64,000 bases of DNA, from contig NC_079375.1 in the NCBI RefSeq assembly GCF_021018895.1, positions 461,560-525,559 on the forward strand, in the 5' to 3' direction. This document shows, one piece after another, positions 44,124 to 54,417 of the stretch. Numbering within the stretch: the first letter of the stretch is position 1; the number at the start of each line of letters is the position of its first letter. Made by a program: the position numbers and the translations under genes. The notes beneath the pieces are model-generated. The model did no database searches. It worked only from the letters and a program-made list of their open reading frames with translations, and had not been told where the DNA came from. The stretch comes from Seriola aureovittata. Lineage: Eukaryota > Chordata > Actinopteri > Carangiformes > Carangidae.

Positions 44124-44356
44124 TCAAATTGTTTTGTGCTTTTTTGTAGCTGCTCTCCTATTTAACATCACAATTCTGTTGTAAACGTAATCCTTTACGT
44201 TCTTCCAGGTTCTTCCACCAAGGGTTTTCTCTGCCTGTAGTGCCCGTACACAATCTTGTTTGCCAGTTACTCGTCTCTCTGCCATAAACCTTCCGAGGTG
44301 CTTTTTTACTGAAATCTTTTCGGTTTCAGTACATGGTCGTCTCACTTGGGGTGGCT
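44124..44356 (-). CDS. terminal exon, copy B, with a new C-terminus made at the duplication junction
   Basis: Same exon as 41541-41776 (offset 2580) up to NRRAAT. It then crosses the duplication breakpoint and ends KKHKTI with a new stop at 44124-44126. The last eight residues of copy A are replaced. One further change is V for A in TWKNVKDYV. Copy B lies closest to the upstream exons, so it would be the one used in an ordinary transcript. Confidence 0.55.
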
Positions 44357-45086
44357 CTATAAATGACAAAGAAGGCAATGTAGATTTTTAAATGTTTATA
44401 AAAAGAACTCTATACATTTCTTGACTTGGCTTTTGCACAGCTAGCAAACAGTCATGGAGAGAGGAAGAGGAGCAAAAAAAGTCATCTTGCTTTTTTTTCA
44501 GGCCAAGTTATCAATCACAATCATTAAAACTAAGATGTAACTGGCAGCACCAGTTTTCTTTGCCATTTTGTTAACTGCTGTATGACTGCATGAGTGTCTT
44601 GTCAATGAGTAAAATACACAGACAAACTTAGCCCACAATATGTTGGTACAGTTTCCAACAGTATTTTAGGAGACTATGGTGGGTGGACGTTAAACCCTGC
44701 GAGGGGATCCAAGGGCATGACAGTTTTTTACTCATCTGTGGTAAGCACATTCAAATTTTAAGTTCCATCAGTTAAAAATAGTAATAAATTGTTGAAGTCT
44801 GTGTTGAGATTGGCAGGATAAGAGCTTGTTAGCTAACTGAACTAGGTTACATACGTTTGTGTGTATGAGAGAGACAGCCCATGCAAGCACAGCAGGGTGT
44901 GGGGGGCTTGACTGACTAGGTGTGAGGATGTTATGCTGAGGTGAGCTCAATTAATAATTAGAGCTATTTCTAATAAAGGCTACTTTTCTCCTCAGACCTA
45001 CACTGATCTCATGCAGTCTGTCTTTAGAATCCCACTAACAGAAATCAGTCATAACAAGGCGAAGTGTCCTGTTTATAAGAATGTAC

Positions 45087-45132
45087 CTTTTCCTTTCCTT
45101 TCCTTTCCTTTTCTTCTTCTTTGTCTTCTGAT
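45087..45132 (-). CDS. candidate exon with coding GGAAA repeat, copy B
   Basis: Identical to 42507-42552, with the same number of GGAAA units and the same phase problem. Confidence 0.45.
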
Positions 45133-45329
45133 CTGTAACAAAAACAAACATCAGTACCTGTTCGTGAAACCTAAAGTATAATTAATATTAAAAATACAAA
45201 TCCAAGTGCCAAAAATAAAATCTAACAAAAAGACCTCATTGTTCACCACTTACCCTTTCATTTCAAAAGTCAAAATTGTAAGCATTAGTGTTCTTTAACA
45301 TTGAACATTGCAAAAAAGTTCTGATCCTG

Positions 45330-46165
45330 GGGCCGTATTCACAAAACATCTTAAGGCTAAAAGTAGCTCCTAACTTGCTGATTTAGGAGTAACTCTTAAA
45401 AAAAGTGGGTGTGTCAGTCCTAATTTCAGGACTCCTAAATTTTTGGTCTAAGAGTATTTCACAAAGTGTTTTAGTGCTAGAACCAGCTCCTAAATCTGTG
45501 AATAGTTAGAAGTAGTCAAGACAACTCCTAAGTCACTAAGCAAATCACAAACAATCTTAAAATGGCTGCTGCTGGCAATCTGCCTCGTAATCACTTCAAC
45601 ATTTTAGAAACCTTGAATGATACTGAGCTTTTAAAAAGGTATCGGTTCTTTTTTGGCTTTTGCAGTTATTCTGACTCTGAATTTTCCTTTAATAATGTTG
45701 TTCCTTTCAAGCACAAGTTGGAGTAGCAGCTGTTTTTTTCATCCAGTTTGGTTTTCTTTTTCGTTTCCACATCTCAGTATCAGCCATGGTTATTGTAGTC
45801 TGAGAATCAAGAGGCTTCTCATATGGACACCCACTAATTGTTAATGAGCTGCCAGACATGTAAGAGGCTGACAATTAGCTGCACATATACTTGCCAGTCA
45901 GTAGTCTATATTACTCTGTGTTTCATGTTAAATCAGTAACACTTAGCCTACATTTTATTTTAAAATCTTTATCATGAAACATGACATCATCCATAGCAAC
46001 AGGGTTAACCCCGCCCTTTCTCTCAGCTTGAGAGTTCTCCCAATTCCGTAGTAAAAGTTGGTCTCAGCAGTTTTGTGAATAGGTTTTAAGAGGAAACTCT
46101 TAGTAAGGAACTTTTAGTGCTATTTAGGAGTCCTCCTAAGATAAAATGTTTTGTGATTACGGCCC
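45330..46165 (+). mobile_element. PIF/Harbinger-type element, copy B
   Basis: Duplicate of 42750-43585, carried along in unit B and not an independent insertion, because the flanks are also duplicated. Confidence 0.82.
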
Positions 46166-46682
46166 CTGATCACTAAGGAATAATTAAGTCACTAAAATGT
46201 ACTATGTTATTGTGACCTCTTACGAAGCTGATTCACTTTATTCTCATTATCATTTTGATTTGTTTGTTAAGCTAGTCACTTACTATTGATGATATCTCCC
46301 TTTGCCCTTTTTCTTTGTCAATCACCTGATCCTTGGACATCTCCATAGTACACATTAGGCATTGATTGATATTAAAATTTAATGCCACCATGACCCCTTT
46401 CAACATAACCATGATACATGCATTCGCAAATAAAGGCTCATTCAATGCTGATAGCCTCATCTCCCTGTTTTTTAATTAGACTTTTAGAGATTAATCTGCA
46501 GTATTTCCACACATCAGATTTCATTTATTTTTTAGGGTTACAATGTGGAACCTAAACCACGGTGACAAGTGTAGACAGTTCAAAATAAATCAGCAAACAT
46601 ACAGAACTGTATGTCAGAGAGCTAGCAGCTTTATAGTCATTCATATGAGAATATTTAAGATTCTCTGGATACATGATTTTAC

Positions 46683-46730
46683 CATGATACAAATTCAGCA
46701 CAATCAAATTGTTTTGTGCTTTTTTGTGAT
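46683..46730 (-). CDS. 48-bp symmetric exon, unit 1
   Basis: Acceptor TTGTTTTTAAACTGCAG, donor CATG/GTAAAATC. It encodes HKKAQNNLIVLNLYH in phase 1-1. The 2580-bp duplication breakpoint falls inside this exon. Confidence 0.5.
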
Positions 46731-47084
46731 CTGCAGTTTAAAAACAACAAAACAAACTTTTATCATCCTGTCTCTCCCCTGAATGTACTGTACCAGTCCA
46801 GTAGCCTTTATCTTTTGCCAGATTTTCTATTGTGCCTCCTAGCTGTAGTGTTTTAGTCATGTTATTTGAAAAGGCTTTTGTGACTTTGAAATCTTTGTTT
46901 TTACTACACTGACACTGTGTGTAGGTTCTGATCAGAACACGCCACATCATTAGCTTTATGAAATAATGAATGAACGATGATGAAATGGTGAGCATATTCT
47001 GATAAATATAACAGGAAAAGTTTTTTGTATATTTTCACTTGGCACTGTACAATGAGCTTTCACAATTAAAGCCAAATAACTCAC

Positions 47085-47123
47085 CATCCGTTTCTGAGCT
47101 CCCATCTCCACTTTTGTCAGGAC
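47085..47123 (-). CDS. 39-bp symmetric exon, unit 1
   Basis: Acceptor TTTTTCAGTTGCAG, donor GATG/GTGAGTTA. It encodes PDKSGDGSSETD between phase-1 borders, and resembles the 12-bp microexon at 56812. Confidence 0.55.
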
Positions 47124-48644
47124 CTGCAACTGAAAAACAAGAGCAGGCAGGGTATAATACAGTATTGTCAACGTGATGAAAGCATGGCAGTGTATCTGTT
47201 TATTATTAATACAACAGAGCAGTGGTTCCCAAAGTGGAAGCCACATAGTTAATACAAAAGGGTGTAGTGAGGCTACATTAATAAGGAGTGAGTCCAGCAA
47301 AACATGGATGATTTGTGACAGGCCTCCCAATATAAATCAGATAAAGATAATGAATCTACACAACTACATGAAGAAAAAAGATCAATTTGCTGAAGGAGAA
47401 GAACAAGTTTGGGAATTGAATTAGGGTTTATACAAGAGCTTTACACCAGCCTTATTACCACTGAGTAGCCAAACAAACCTGTTATGAATACAATACATGC
47501 AGAGCTCTGTTTAAAATCAGTGGCTTGACAATATATAATGACCAATATAATCACAATAGTTTTGAGCAGGAAAAAGTGTATGACTGATAATCAGCTGATA
47601 ACACCATCAGATGAAGTTTTTTTTTTTACTGAGGTCCATTGCTTCCTGATGAAATGATGTGTAATTTACAAAGGAAACTATGATTGAAAACTTCGTGGGC
47701 ATTTATAGCTGCAGTGCACTGAGTGCCCCCCCCCCCCCCCCCCCCCCCCCCCGTGGCCTTGAAGTAATTTAGGAGGCTTCTCATATGGACACCCACTAAT
47801 TGTTAATGAGCTGCCAGACATGTAAGAGGCTGACAATTAGCTGCACATATACTTGCCAGTCAGTAGTCTATATTACTCTGTGTTTCATGTTAAATCAGTA
47901 ACACTTAGCCTACATTTTATTTTAAAATCTTTATCATGAAACATGACATCATCCATAGCAACAGGGTTAACCCCGCCCTTTCTCTCAGCTTGAGAGTTCT
48001 CCCAATTCCGTAGTAAAAGTTGGTCTCAGCAGTTTTGTGAATAGGTTTTAAGAGGAAACTCTTAGTAAGGAACTTTTAGTGCTATTTAGGAGTCCTCCTA
48101 AGATAAAATGTTTTGTGATTACGGCCCCTGATCACTAAGGAATAATTAAGTCACTAAAATGTACTATGTTATTGTGACCTCTTACGAAGCTGATTCACTT
48201 TATTCTCATTATCATTTTGATTTGTTTGTTAAGCTAGTCACTTACTATTGATGATATCTCCCTTTGCCCTTTTTCTTTGTCAATCACCTGATCCTTGGAC
48301 ATCTCCATAGTACACATTAGGCATTGATTGATATTAAAATTTAATGCCACCATGACCCCTTTCAACATAACCATGATACATGCATTCGCAAATAAAGGCT
48401 CATTCAATGCTGATAGCCTCATCTCCCTGTTTTTTAATTAGACTTTTAGAGATTAATCTGCAGTATTTCCACACATCAGATTTCATTTATTTTTTAGGGT
48501 TACAATGTGGAACCTAAACCACGGTGACAAGTGTAGACAGTTCAAAATAAATCAGCAAACATACAGAACTGTATGTCAGAGAGCTAGCAGCTTTATAGTC
48601 ATTCATATGAGAATATTTAAGATTCTCTGGATACATGATTTTAC

Positions 48645-48692
48645 CATGATACAAATTCAGCACAATCAAATTGTTTTGTGCTTTTTTGTGAT
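48645..48692 (-). CDS. 48-bp symmetric exon, unit 2
   Basis: Copy of 46683-46730 at offset 1962, splice sites preserved. Confidence 0.5.
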
Positions 48693-49046
48693 CTGCAGTT
48701 TAAAAACAACAAAACAAACTTTTATCATCCTGTCTCTCCCCTGAATGTACTGTACCAGTCCAGTAGCCTTTATCTTTTGCCAGATTTTCTATTGTGCCTC
48801 CTAGCTGTAGTGTTTTAGTCATGTTATTTGAAAAGGCTTTTGTGACTTTGAAATCTTTGTTTTTACTACACTGACACTGTGTGTAGGTTCTGATCAGAAC
48901 ACGCCACATCATTAGCTTTATGAAATAATGAATGAACGATGATGAAATGGTGAGCATATTCTGATAAATATAACAGGAAAAGTTTTTTGTATATTTTCAC
49001 TTGGCACTGTACAATGAGCTTTCACAATTAAAGCCAAATAACTCAC

Positions 49047-49085
49047 CATCCGTTTCTGAGCTCCCATCTCCACTTTTGTCAGGAC
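49047..49085 (-). CDS. 39-bp symmetric exon, unit 2
   Basis: Copy of 47085-47123 at offset 1962, splice sites preserved. It is the first of the duplicated exons reached in transcript order. Confidence 0.55.
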
Positions 49086-49991
49086 CTGCAACTGAAAAAC
49101 AAGAGCAGGCAGGGTATAATACAGTATTGTCAACGTGATGAAAGCATGGCAGTGTATCTGTTTATTATTAATACAACAGAGCAGTGGTTCCCAAAGTGGA
49201 AGCCACATAGTTAATACAAAAGGGTGTAGTGAGGCTACATTAATAAGGAGTGAGTCCAGCAAAACATGGATGATTTGTGACAGGCCTCCCAATATAAATC
49301 AGATAAAGATAATGAATCTACACAACTACATGAAGAAAAAAGATCAATTTGCTGAAGGAGAAGAACAAGTTTGGGAATTGAATTAGGGTTTATACAAGAG
49401 CTTTACACCAGCCTTATTACCACTGAGTAGCCAAACAAACCTGTTATGAATACAATACATGCAGAGCTCTGTTTAAAATCAGTGGCTTGACAATATATAA
49501 TGACCAATATAATCACAATAGTTTTGAGCAGGAAAAAGTGTATGACTGATAATCAGCTGATAACACCATCAGATGAAGTTTTTTTTTTTACTGAGGTCCA
49601 TTGCTTCCTGATGAAATGATGTGTAATTTACAAAGGAAACTATGATTGAAAACTTCGTGGGCATTTATAGCTGCAGTGCACTGAGTGCCCCCCCCCCCCC
49701 CCCCCCCCCCCCCCGTGGCCTTGAAGTAATTTAGGAGGCATTTCATCAGCTTTTTAACAGTTGTTTGGATGAAAATTATTTTCATCCACACATTGATAGT
49801 GCAGGTTTGTTCTTAATTCAAGCTTAATTACAACAACCACGTTTTCTATCAGAATAGACAAGTATGTAACTGCATGTAACTGTATCTGCAGATTGATAGG
49901 GTGGAGTTTAAAGGTTTGTGAAATGTTCAAAATGGACAACATCCTTAGAAAAATAACTTTAATAAAAAGGAAAGAAAAAGAGAGAACATAC

Positions 49992-50069
49992 CGTCATCCA
50001 CTTCTTCTCGGGCTCTTTTTTGTCCTTTATGTGGGACATGTGGCGCAGAAGTTGATGTGGCAATATTAG
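49992..50069 (-). CDS. 78-bp symmetric exon (TSTSAP type)
   Basis: Acceptor ATCTTTCACAG, donor GACG/GTATGT. It encodes NIATSTSAPHVPHKGQKRAR then EEVDD, phase 1-1. The pattern TSTSA...basic...EE-DD is shared with the exon 53359-53430, so the two probably arose by exon duplication. KGQKRAR could be a nuclear localisation signal. Confidence 0.65.
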
Positions 50070-50535
50070 CTGTGAAAGATGAAGGTCAAATATTAGTGAT
50101 TAAATCCTCACATGTTAAGACTGTTGATTAAAATATTTTTATTTTTCCCAGAAGTACTGACGTCCCAGAAGAGCCTTCCTCTCTCCTTCAGCTATTGTGA
50201 GTGCAACTGTTCACGTTGCCTGGCCAGTAAAAGCCAACTTAAGTGTGCTGAAATAACTAAGGTGTTTTTATTTAACGTTAAAAAGTTAGCTCTTTTTGAC
50301 AAGCCCACTCAAGGTCATTAACTGCCACAAAACTGCTCCTTGTACTCATTACACTCATTCAAAGAATATTTAACCATTTGTTTTGATTTTTTAATAATGT
50401 AAATAGGGTAGCTGTTACGTTTACCATTTTAGGATTCTCAGGAGAGTACTGATTTTTTATGTCAGAAAAGGTTCCAAAGATTTAGCTCAAGACATATAAG
50501 CCTAACCCAATACTTTTCATATAGTTTTAACTCAC

Positions 50536-50586
50536 AGGAGTCGGGGCTCAGGGGTCTTTCAGAAGAGAGGTGGTCAGAGCATTCAT
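50536..50586 (-). CDS. 51-bp symmetric exon
   Basis: Acceptor TTTGTAGTTTCAG, donor CTCCT/GTGAGT. It encodes ECSDHLSSERPLSPDS, phase 1-1, joining cleanly to its neighbours as DD-D-ECSD and PDS-S-NIATS. Confidence 0.6.
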
Positions 50587-50710
50587 CTGAAACTACAAAT
50601 AAACAGCGAGTGAGACATCATACAGTATAGTATTGAAAGAGAGGACAGGATGAAAGCAGGCAACCGTCTCTGCAAAACAGAACTTAATTGTGTTAGTATA
50701 CACTAATTAG

Positions 50711-51697
50711 TGCCACGGGTGCTCAGCTCCAAGGCACTCCTCTACAGCTAGAATAGCTGAGAGGAGTGCCTCGGGGCGGAGCTATTCTATTAATATTCTG
50801 TTTCGGGTTTATTATTCTTCCGCCAAATTTCGGCGCGTAACTCGTCCCGCAGCTTTGAGAAAACCCCGGTAATATATACATCAAAACGTGCGTCTTGATC
50901 CCGAAAGGGGTGCTATGACTTTTGGTGTTAAAATTCAAATTTTTCCCAAAGTTATTCCCAAAAAACTGGGAATAAATAGTGCATTAGAAATGCATTGGAA
51001 TTTTCTTTAGAAACCCACCTTTTTTCGACAAAATTGCACCTTTTTTCTGAGTCACCCAGCTCTCTCATACCTGCACGTAGAAATGTGATTCAAACTATAA
51101 AACGGAGGAAAACTTCTGCTCTCTCAAAAAGACAGGAACTGTTTTTACATAACATGTAAACTTTTCAAACTGTGAGCACTCAAAGGAGGAGTGCAAATCA
51201 CTTTTTCTTCAAAGTTAGAGTGAAAGCGTCAGTTGGCTAGAGTGCGTGAAGCAGTAAAAAATAACCTTTATTTTTATTTTTAACTCGAGCTCACGGCCAA
51301 ACCGTAAAAAGGAGACAAATAATTCTTTCTGAAAATGTAGACATAGTTGTTGGGATTCATAAAATGTAACTTTGACAGGCAGGGTCTGCACAAAATTTAA
51401 ACGGGGGTGCCGAGTCCGGCAGCAATACCTGTCTCACTCTCATTGACACCTAATGTAATCGGTTTTTTTTTTCAAAAGAATCTCACTCTGTCTTCGCACT
51501 GAGCTTCCTCACTCATTTTAAGGAATATCTGAATAAAATAGAGACTGTAGAAACTTCTGCCTTCAGTGTCTGGCACGGTCTTTTCGGTTTATGAAAAGAA
51601 GTAACGGTTTTCTCATAATTTGCAGTTGTTTGAAGCCATGTAGAAGCCAAATTCTGGGCAGATTTTCACATTGCCATGGCAACGGCAGCTCCTGACC

Positions 51698-51760
<63 letters not shown>

Positions 51761-52640
51761 AGCAACCAGATAACCAACTCTCCAAGCTCCGCTAGCTTTA
51801 CATTAGCCGCATGTTAGGTCTTAAATTACATTTAGTTAGGTCTTAAATATGTAAGTCCATTTACTGCTTCCTTCGTTGCTTTTTTTTTGTTTTGTTAAAA
51901 GAGTGAATGAAGTTGTGACGGTCTCCGCTGAGACAGAGGAGAGGAGAAGCTACTAGCCCTCTCTCGTTGTCACTTCTAGTCGCGTTGCTCTCCTCCCCAG
52001 TAATGTTAAATTTAGCACCGAAAAAAACATAATAGTGGTAATTTAAATAGTAGTTCATGGGATTTATTAACCCTCAGGGGTCCCTCTGTCCTTTTTTGGA
52101 CATTTTCTTCACTTTTCTTTTTTGATTTGCTGATCATTTTGGCTGTGTTACAGCTGAAGGTATGGATTTCTGCAAGAAAGTGTCTTTTTTGACATATTTT
52201 TAAAATCTAATGTCAGTTACTGTTACAGGTCTATTATACACTGGTAACACATTTTGTACCCTCTGGGGTTCCTCGCGTCCAAAAAAGGACACACAAAGAA
52301 AATGCTATAAAATCATCATATATCAATATTTTTTTCTGCTTTTTTTGCATAAATCTCTTAAACCACTTCAGTTCTGCTCAAACCTACCAAATGATTATTA
52401 GTTTTCGGGATTTTAACCCTTTAAATGCCAGTTTGAAGACATGTCGCCTCTTGTTTTATTAAAAAAAACAACACAGAATATGAGATATTTCCCACATAAT
52501 ACATGATGGAGGGATGTGACATTGTTTTATATCAGAGTCTTTTATATCAAGACATTTCTCAAAACCAGAGTATGATCAGGGTGACTTTTGAACACTGGAA
52601 ATAAATCATGTACTCATCCCGGCAGTAGCCCCCGTGGCAC
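50711..52640. mobile_element. non-autonomous element bounded by AGTGCCACGGG inverted repeats
   Basis: AGTGCCACGGG (50711-50721) and its exact reverse complement (52630-52640) bound about 1930 bp of non-coding sequence with features typical of a widespread fish repeat (CCGCCAAATTTCGGCGCG, CTTGATCCCGAAAGGGGTG). It contains a (GCGT)n run and a pair of CCCTC-GGGG motifs (52071 and 52260). No transposase was seen, and superfamily is undetermined. It lies in an intron of the minus-strand gene. Confidence 0.6.
51698..51758. repeat. (GCGT)n microsatellite
   Basis: About 15 units of GCGT, an alternating purine-pyrimidine, CpG-rich tract. Confidence 0.95.
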
Positions 52641-53358
52641 TCAAAATTTCCCTGGAATTTTCTAGTTGAATACAACTGTTCTGCCATAAAGACTTCTATG
52701 GCAGTGCTTACAGTGTACAGTTTTTTGCTGACGCTTTAACAGAGGAGACAATTCAGTTCTGTGACTCATTATTAAGGTCATGATGGTGCTGTACTGGACT
52801 GCAATGTAATCAGAGATGTTTCTACTAGTTTGTCCTCTTCCTGTATGTAAACATGAAGGACAAAATATTTCAAACATCTCAAAATACTGCAGTGCAACAA
52901 AATAGCAACTTTAACTATCACCTCAATAAAAACATGAACCTAAACATCTGAGACAGTGTCAACAGAACTGAACATTACGAGCTTCTTATAGACAGATGTT
53001 ATGGTATAGATGTTGTACCCAATTTCAGAAAAATGTACAGGTAAACCTAAGAACAAGAGTCGTTGAGAACAGACAAGCACTGCAAGAAACAGTCGCTTTT
53101 ACAAATGATGTAACTTCCCTTTATTGTCTCAATAAATTTCTGTCTATAAAATGACAAAGTAGTGGAAATGCTTATTATATCACAAGAATGTTTTAAAAAA
53201 TGCATAAATGAGAGAAAGGCATCCGCACATTTAAAATGTAGGAACCAGCAAATATGTTAAAAGACAAATCAATGAAATCAAAATAGCTGCAGATTAAATT
53301 ACTATGTGCACCTCTAACACAGATATGTTTTAAGTGAACAGAATCCTTAGACGCATAC

Positions 53359-53430
53359 CATCATCTTCCTCTCTGCCTGGGATCTTTTTCTTCTGTGGGC
53401 CAATGGCAGAGGTTGATGTGGGACTTTCAA
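53359..53430 (-). CDS. 72-bp symmetric exon (TSTSA type)
   Basis: Acceptor ATTATCTTTCGTAG, donor GATG/GTATGCG. It encodes ESPTSTSAIGPQKKKIPGRE then EDD, phase 1-1. It is a paralogous twin of exon 49992-50069. Confidence 0.65.
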
Positions 53431-53555
53431 CTACGAAAGATAATTAGAGTCAAATTCAGTGCTAAGCAGAACCAAAAATTCCTTGAGTACAAAGACTACT
53501 GTTGAATAAACTAGCTCAATTCATGAGGTTCTACTACTGCTGTATTCACACCCAC

Positions 53556-53585
53556 CGATGGGGGGAGGGCAAACGGGTCTGTTGT
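53556..53585 (-). CDS. 30-bp symmetric exon
   Basis: Acceptor CATCTCTCACAG, donor ATCG/GTGGGTGTG. It encodes NRPVCPPPI, phase 1-1. It lies immediately downstream, in transcript sense, of the minisatellite. Confidence 0.5.
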
Positions 53586-53587
53586 CT

Positions 53588-54037
53588 GTGAGAGATGAGG
53601 AAGGAGGAAAAGAGTCAGGCTGCAGGTGAGAGAGAGAGATGAGGGAGGAGGAAAAGAGTCAGGCTGCAGGTGAGAGAGAGAGAGATGAGGGAGGAGGAAA
53701 AGAGTCAGGCTGCAGGTGAGAGAGAGAGATGAGGGAGGAGGAAAAGAGTCAGGCTGCAGGTGAGAGAGAGATGAGGGAGGAGGAAAAGAGTCAGGCTGCA
53801 GGTGAGAGAGAGAGATGAGGGAGGAGGAAAAGAGTCAGGCTGCAGGTGAGAGAGAGAGATGAGGGAGGAGGAAAAGAGTCAGGCTGCAGGTGAGAGAGAG
53901 AGAGAGAGAGATGAGGGAGGAGGAAAAGAGTCAGGCTGCAGGTGAGAGAGAGAGATGAGGGAGGAGGAAAAGAGTCAGGCTGCAGGTGAGAGAGAGAGAG
54001 AGAGAGATGAGGGAGGAGGAAAAGAGTCAGGCTGCAG
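53588..54037. repeat. minisatellite, 10 units of about 44-52 bp
   Basis: Unit: GAGGGAGGAGGAAAAGAGTC then AGGCTGCAGGTGAGAG plus a variable (GA)n. On the minus strand each unit has a polypyrimidine run followed by CACCTGCAG, that is, a splice-acceptor-like sequence, placed just upstream of the 30-bp exon. Confidence 0.95.
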
Positions 54038-54213
54038 GAGGGTCTCAGCAGGCAGAGGAGACTGATCAGACACTTGATTTTAGCGACACTACTTAGTTTT
54101 TTCTATTAGCTAATGTGAATTTCAGCAATAGAATTTCTGTGCTATTGTGAGAATATTGTATGTTATGACATTTAAAAAGCAGGACTAAACTGTCAGCTGT
54201 AGTGCATACATAC

Positions 54214-54417
54214 CACTAACAGAAAGGTTGATGGTGTTGAGGTTCTTTCCCTTTAAGGTCCCAGTGTTTTGCTCCATTGCAGAGAGAAGTTTACTTATCT
54301 TTGCAATTTTGAAATGTTCAGTCTGAGCTGGGCTGTACTCTGGGTCTGATCCCGTATGGCTGGAAAATTCAGATTCAGGGGACTCCCTCTCTGACTCCTC
54401 ATGCATATTGTCCAACT
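54214..54417 (-). CDS. 204-bp symmetric exon, acidic/Ser-rich
   Basis: Acceptor TGCTTTTTGCTTAG, donor TAGTG/GTATGTATG. It encodes LDNMHEESERESPESEFSSH, TGSDPEYSPAQTEHFKIAKI and SKLLSAMEQNTGTLKGKNLN, then TINLSVS; phase 1-1, 68 codons. The SDPEYSP motif is of the SDP-x-Y-x-P kind common in acidic N-termini of uncharacterised fish nuclear proteins. The largest open exon of the gene. Confidence 0.68.

Larger units (their letters stand above)
41563..44142. repeat. 2580-bp tandem duplication, unit A
   Basis: Matches 44143-46722 base for base except for a few substitutions (for example near 41612, 41889, 42127 and 42136). It contains most of a terminal exon, the 46-bp exon, the Harbinger element and the 3' part of the 48-bp exon. 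Confidence 0.95.
44143..46722. repeat. 2580-bp tandem duplication, unit B
   Basis: Second unit in head-to-tail orientation. The left junction joins the inside of the 48-bp exon (44103-44142 side) to the inside of the terminal exon (44143 side), with only a short TTTGT-like microhomology. Confidence 0.95.
45811..47772. repeat. 1962-bp tandem duplication, unit 1
   Basis: Overlaps unit B of the 2580-bp duplication. It repeats at 47773-49734. It includes the right half of the Harbinger element, the 48-bp and 39-bp exons and a run of 27 C (47726-47752). Confidence 0.95.
47773..49734. repeat. 1962-bp tandem duplication, unit 2
   Basis: The junction has the 7-base microhomology AGGAGGC. The unit starts inside the Harbinger element, so this copy holds only its right half (to about 48127). 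The poly-C run is again 27 long (49688-49714). Confidence 0.95.

Noticed and set aside
52071..52420. piggyBac-type MITE starting TTAA/CCCTCAGGGG
   Set aside because: The left TTAA and CCC start look right, but no matching inverted right end with TTAA could be found; the second CCCTCTGGGG is a direct repeat.
53588..54037. Regular repeats that could suggest a CRISPR-like array
   Set aside because: The units are contiguous GA-rich minisatellite repeats with no unique spacers, in vertebrate DNA.
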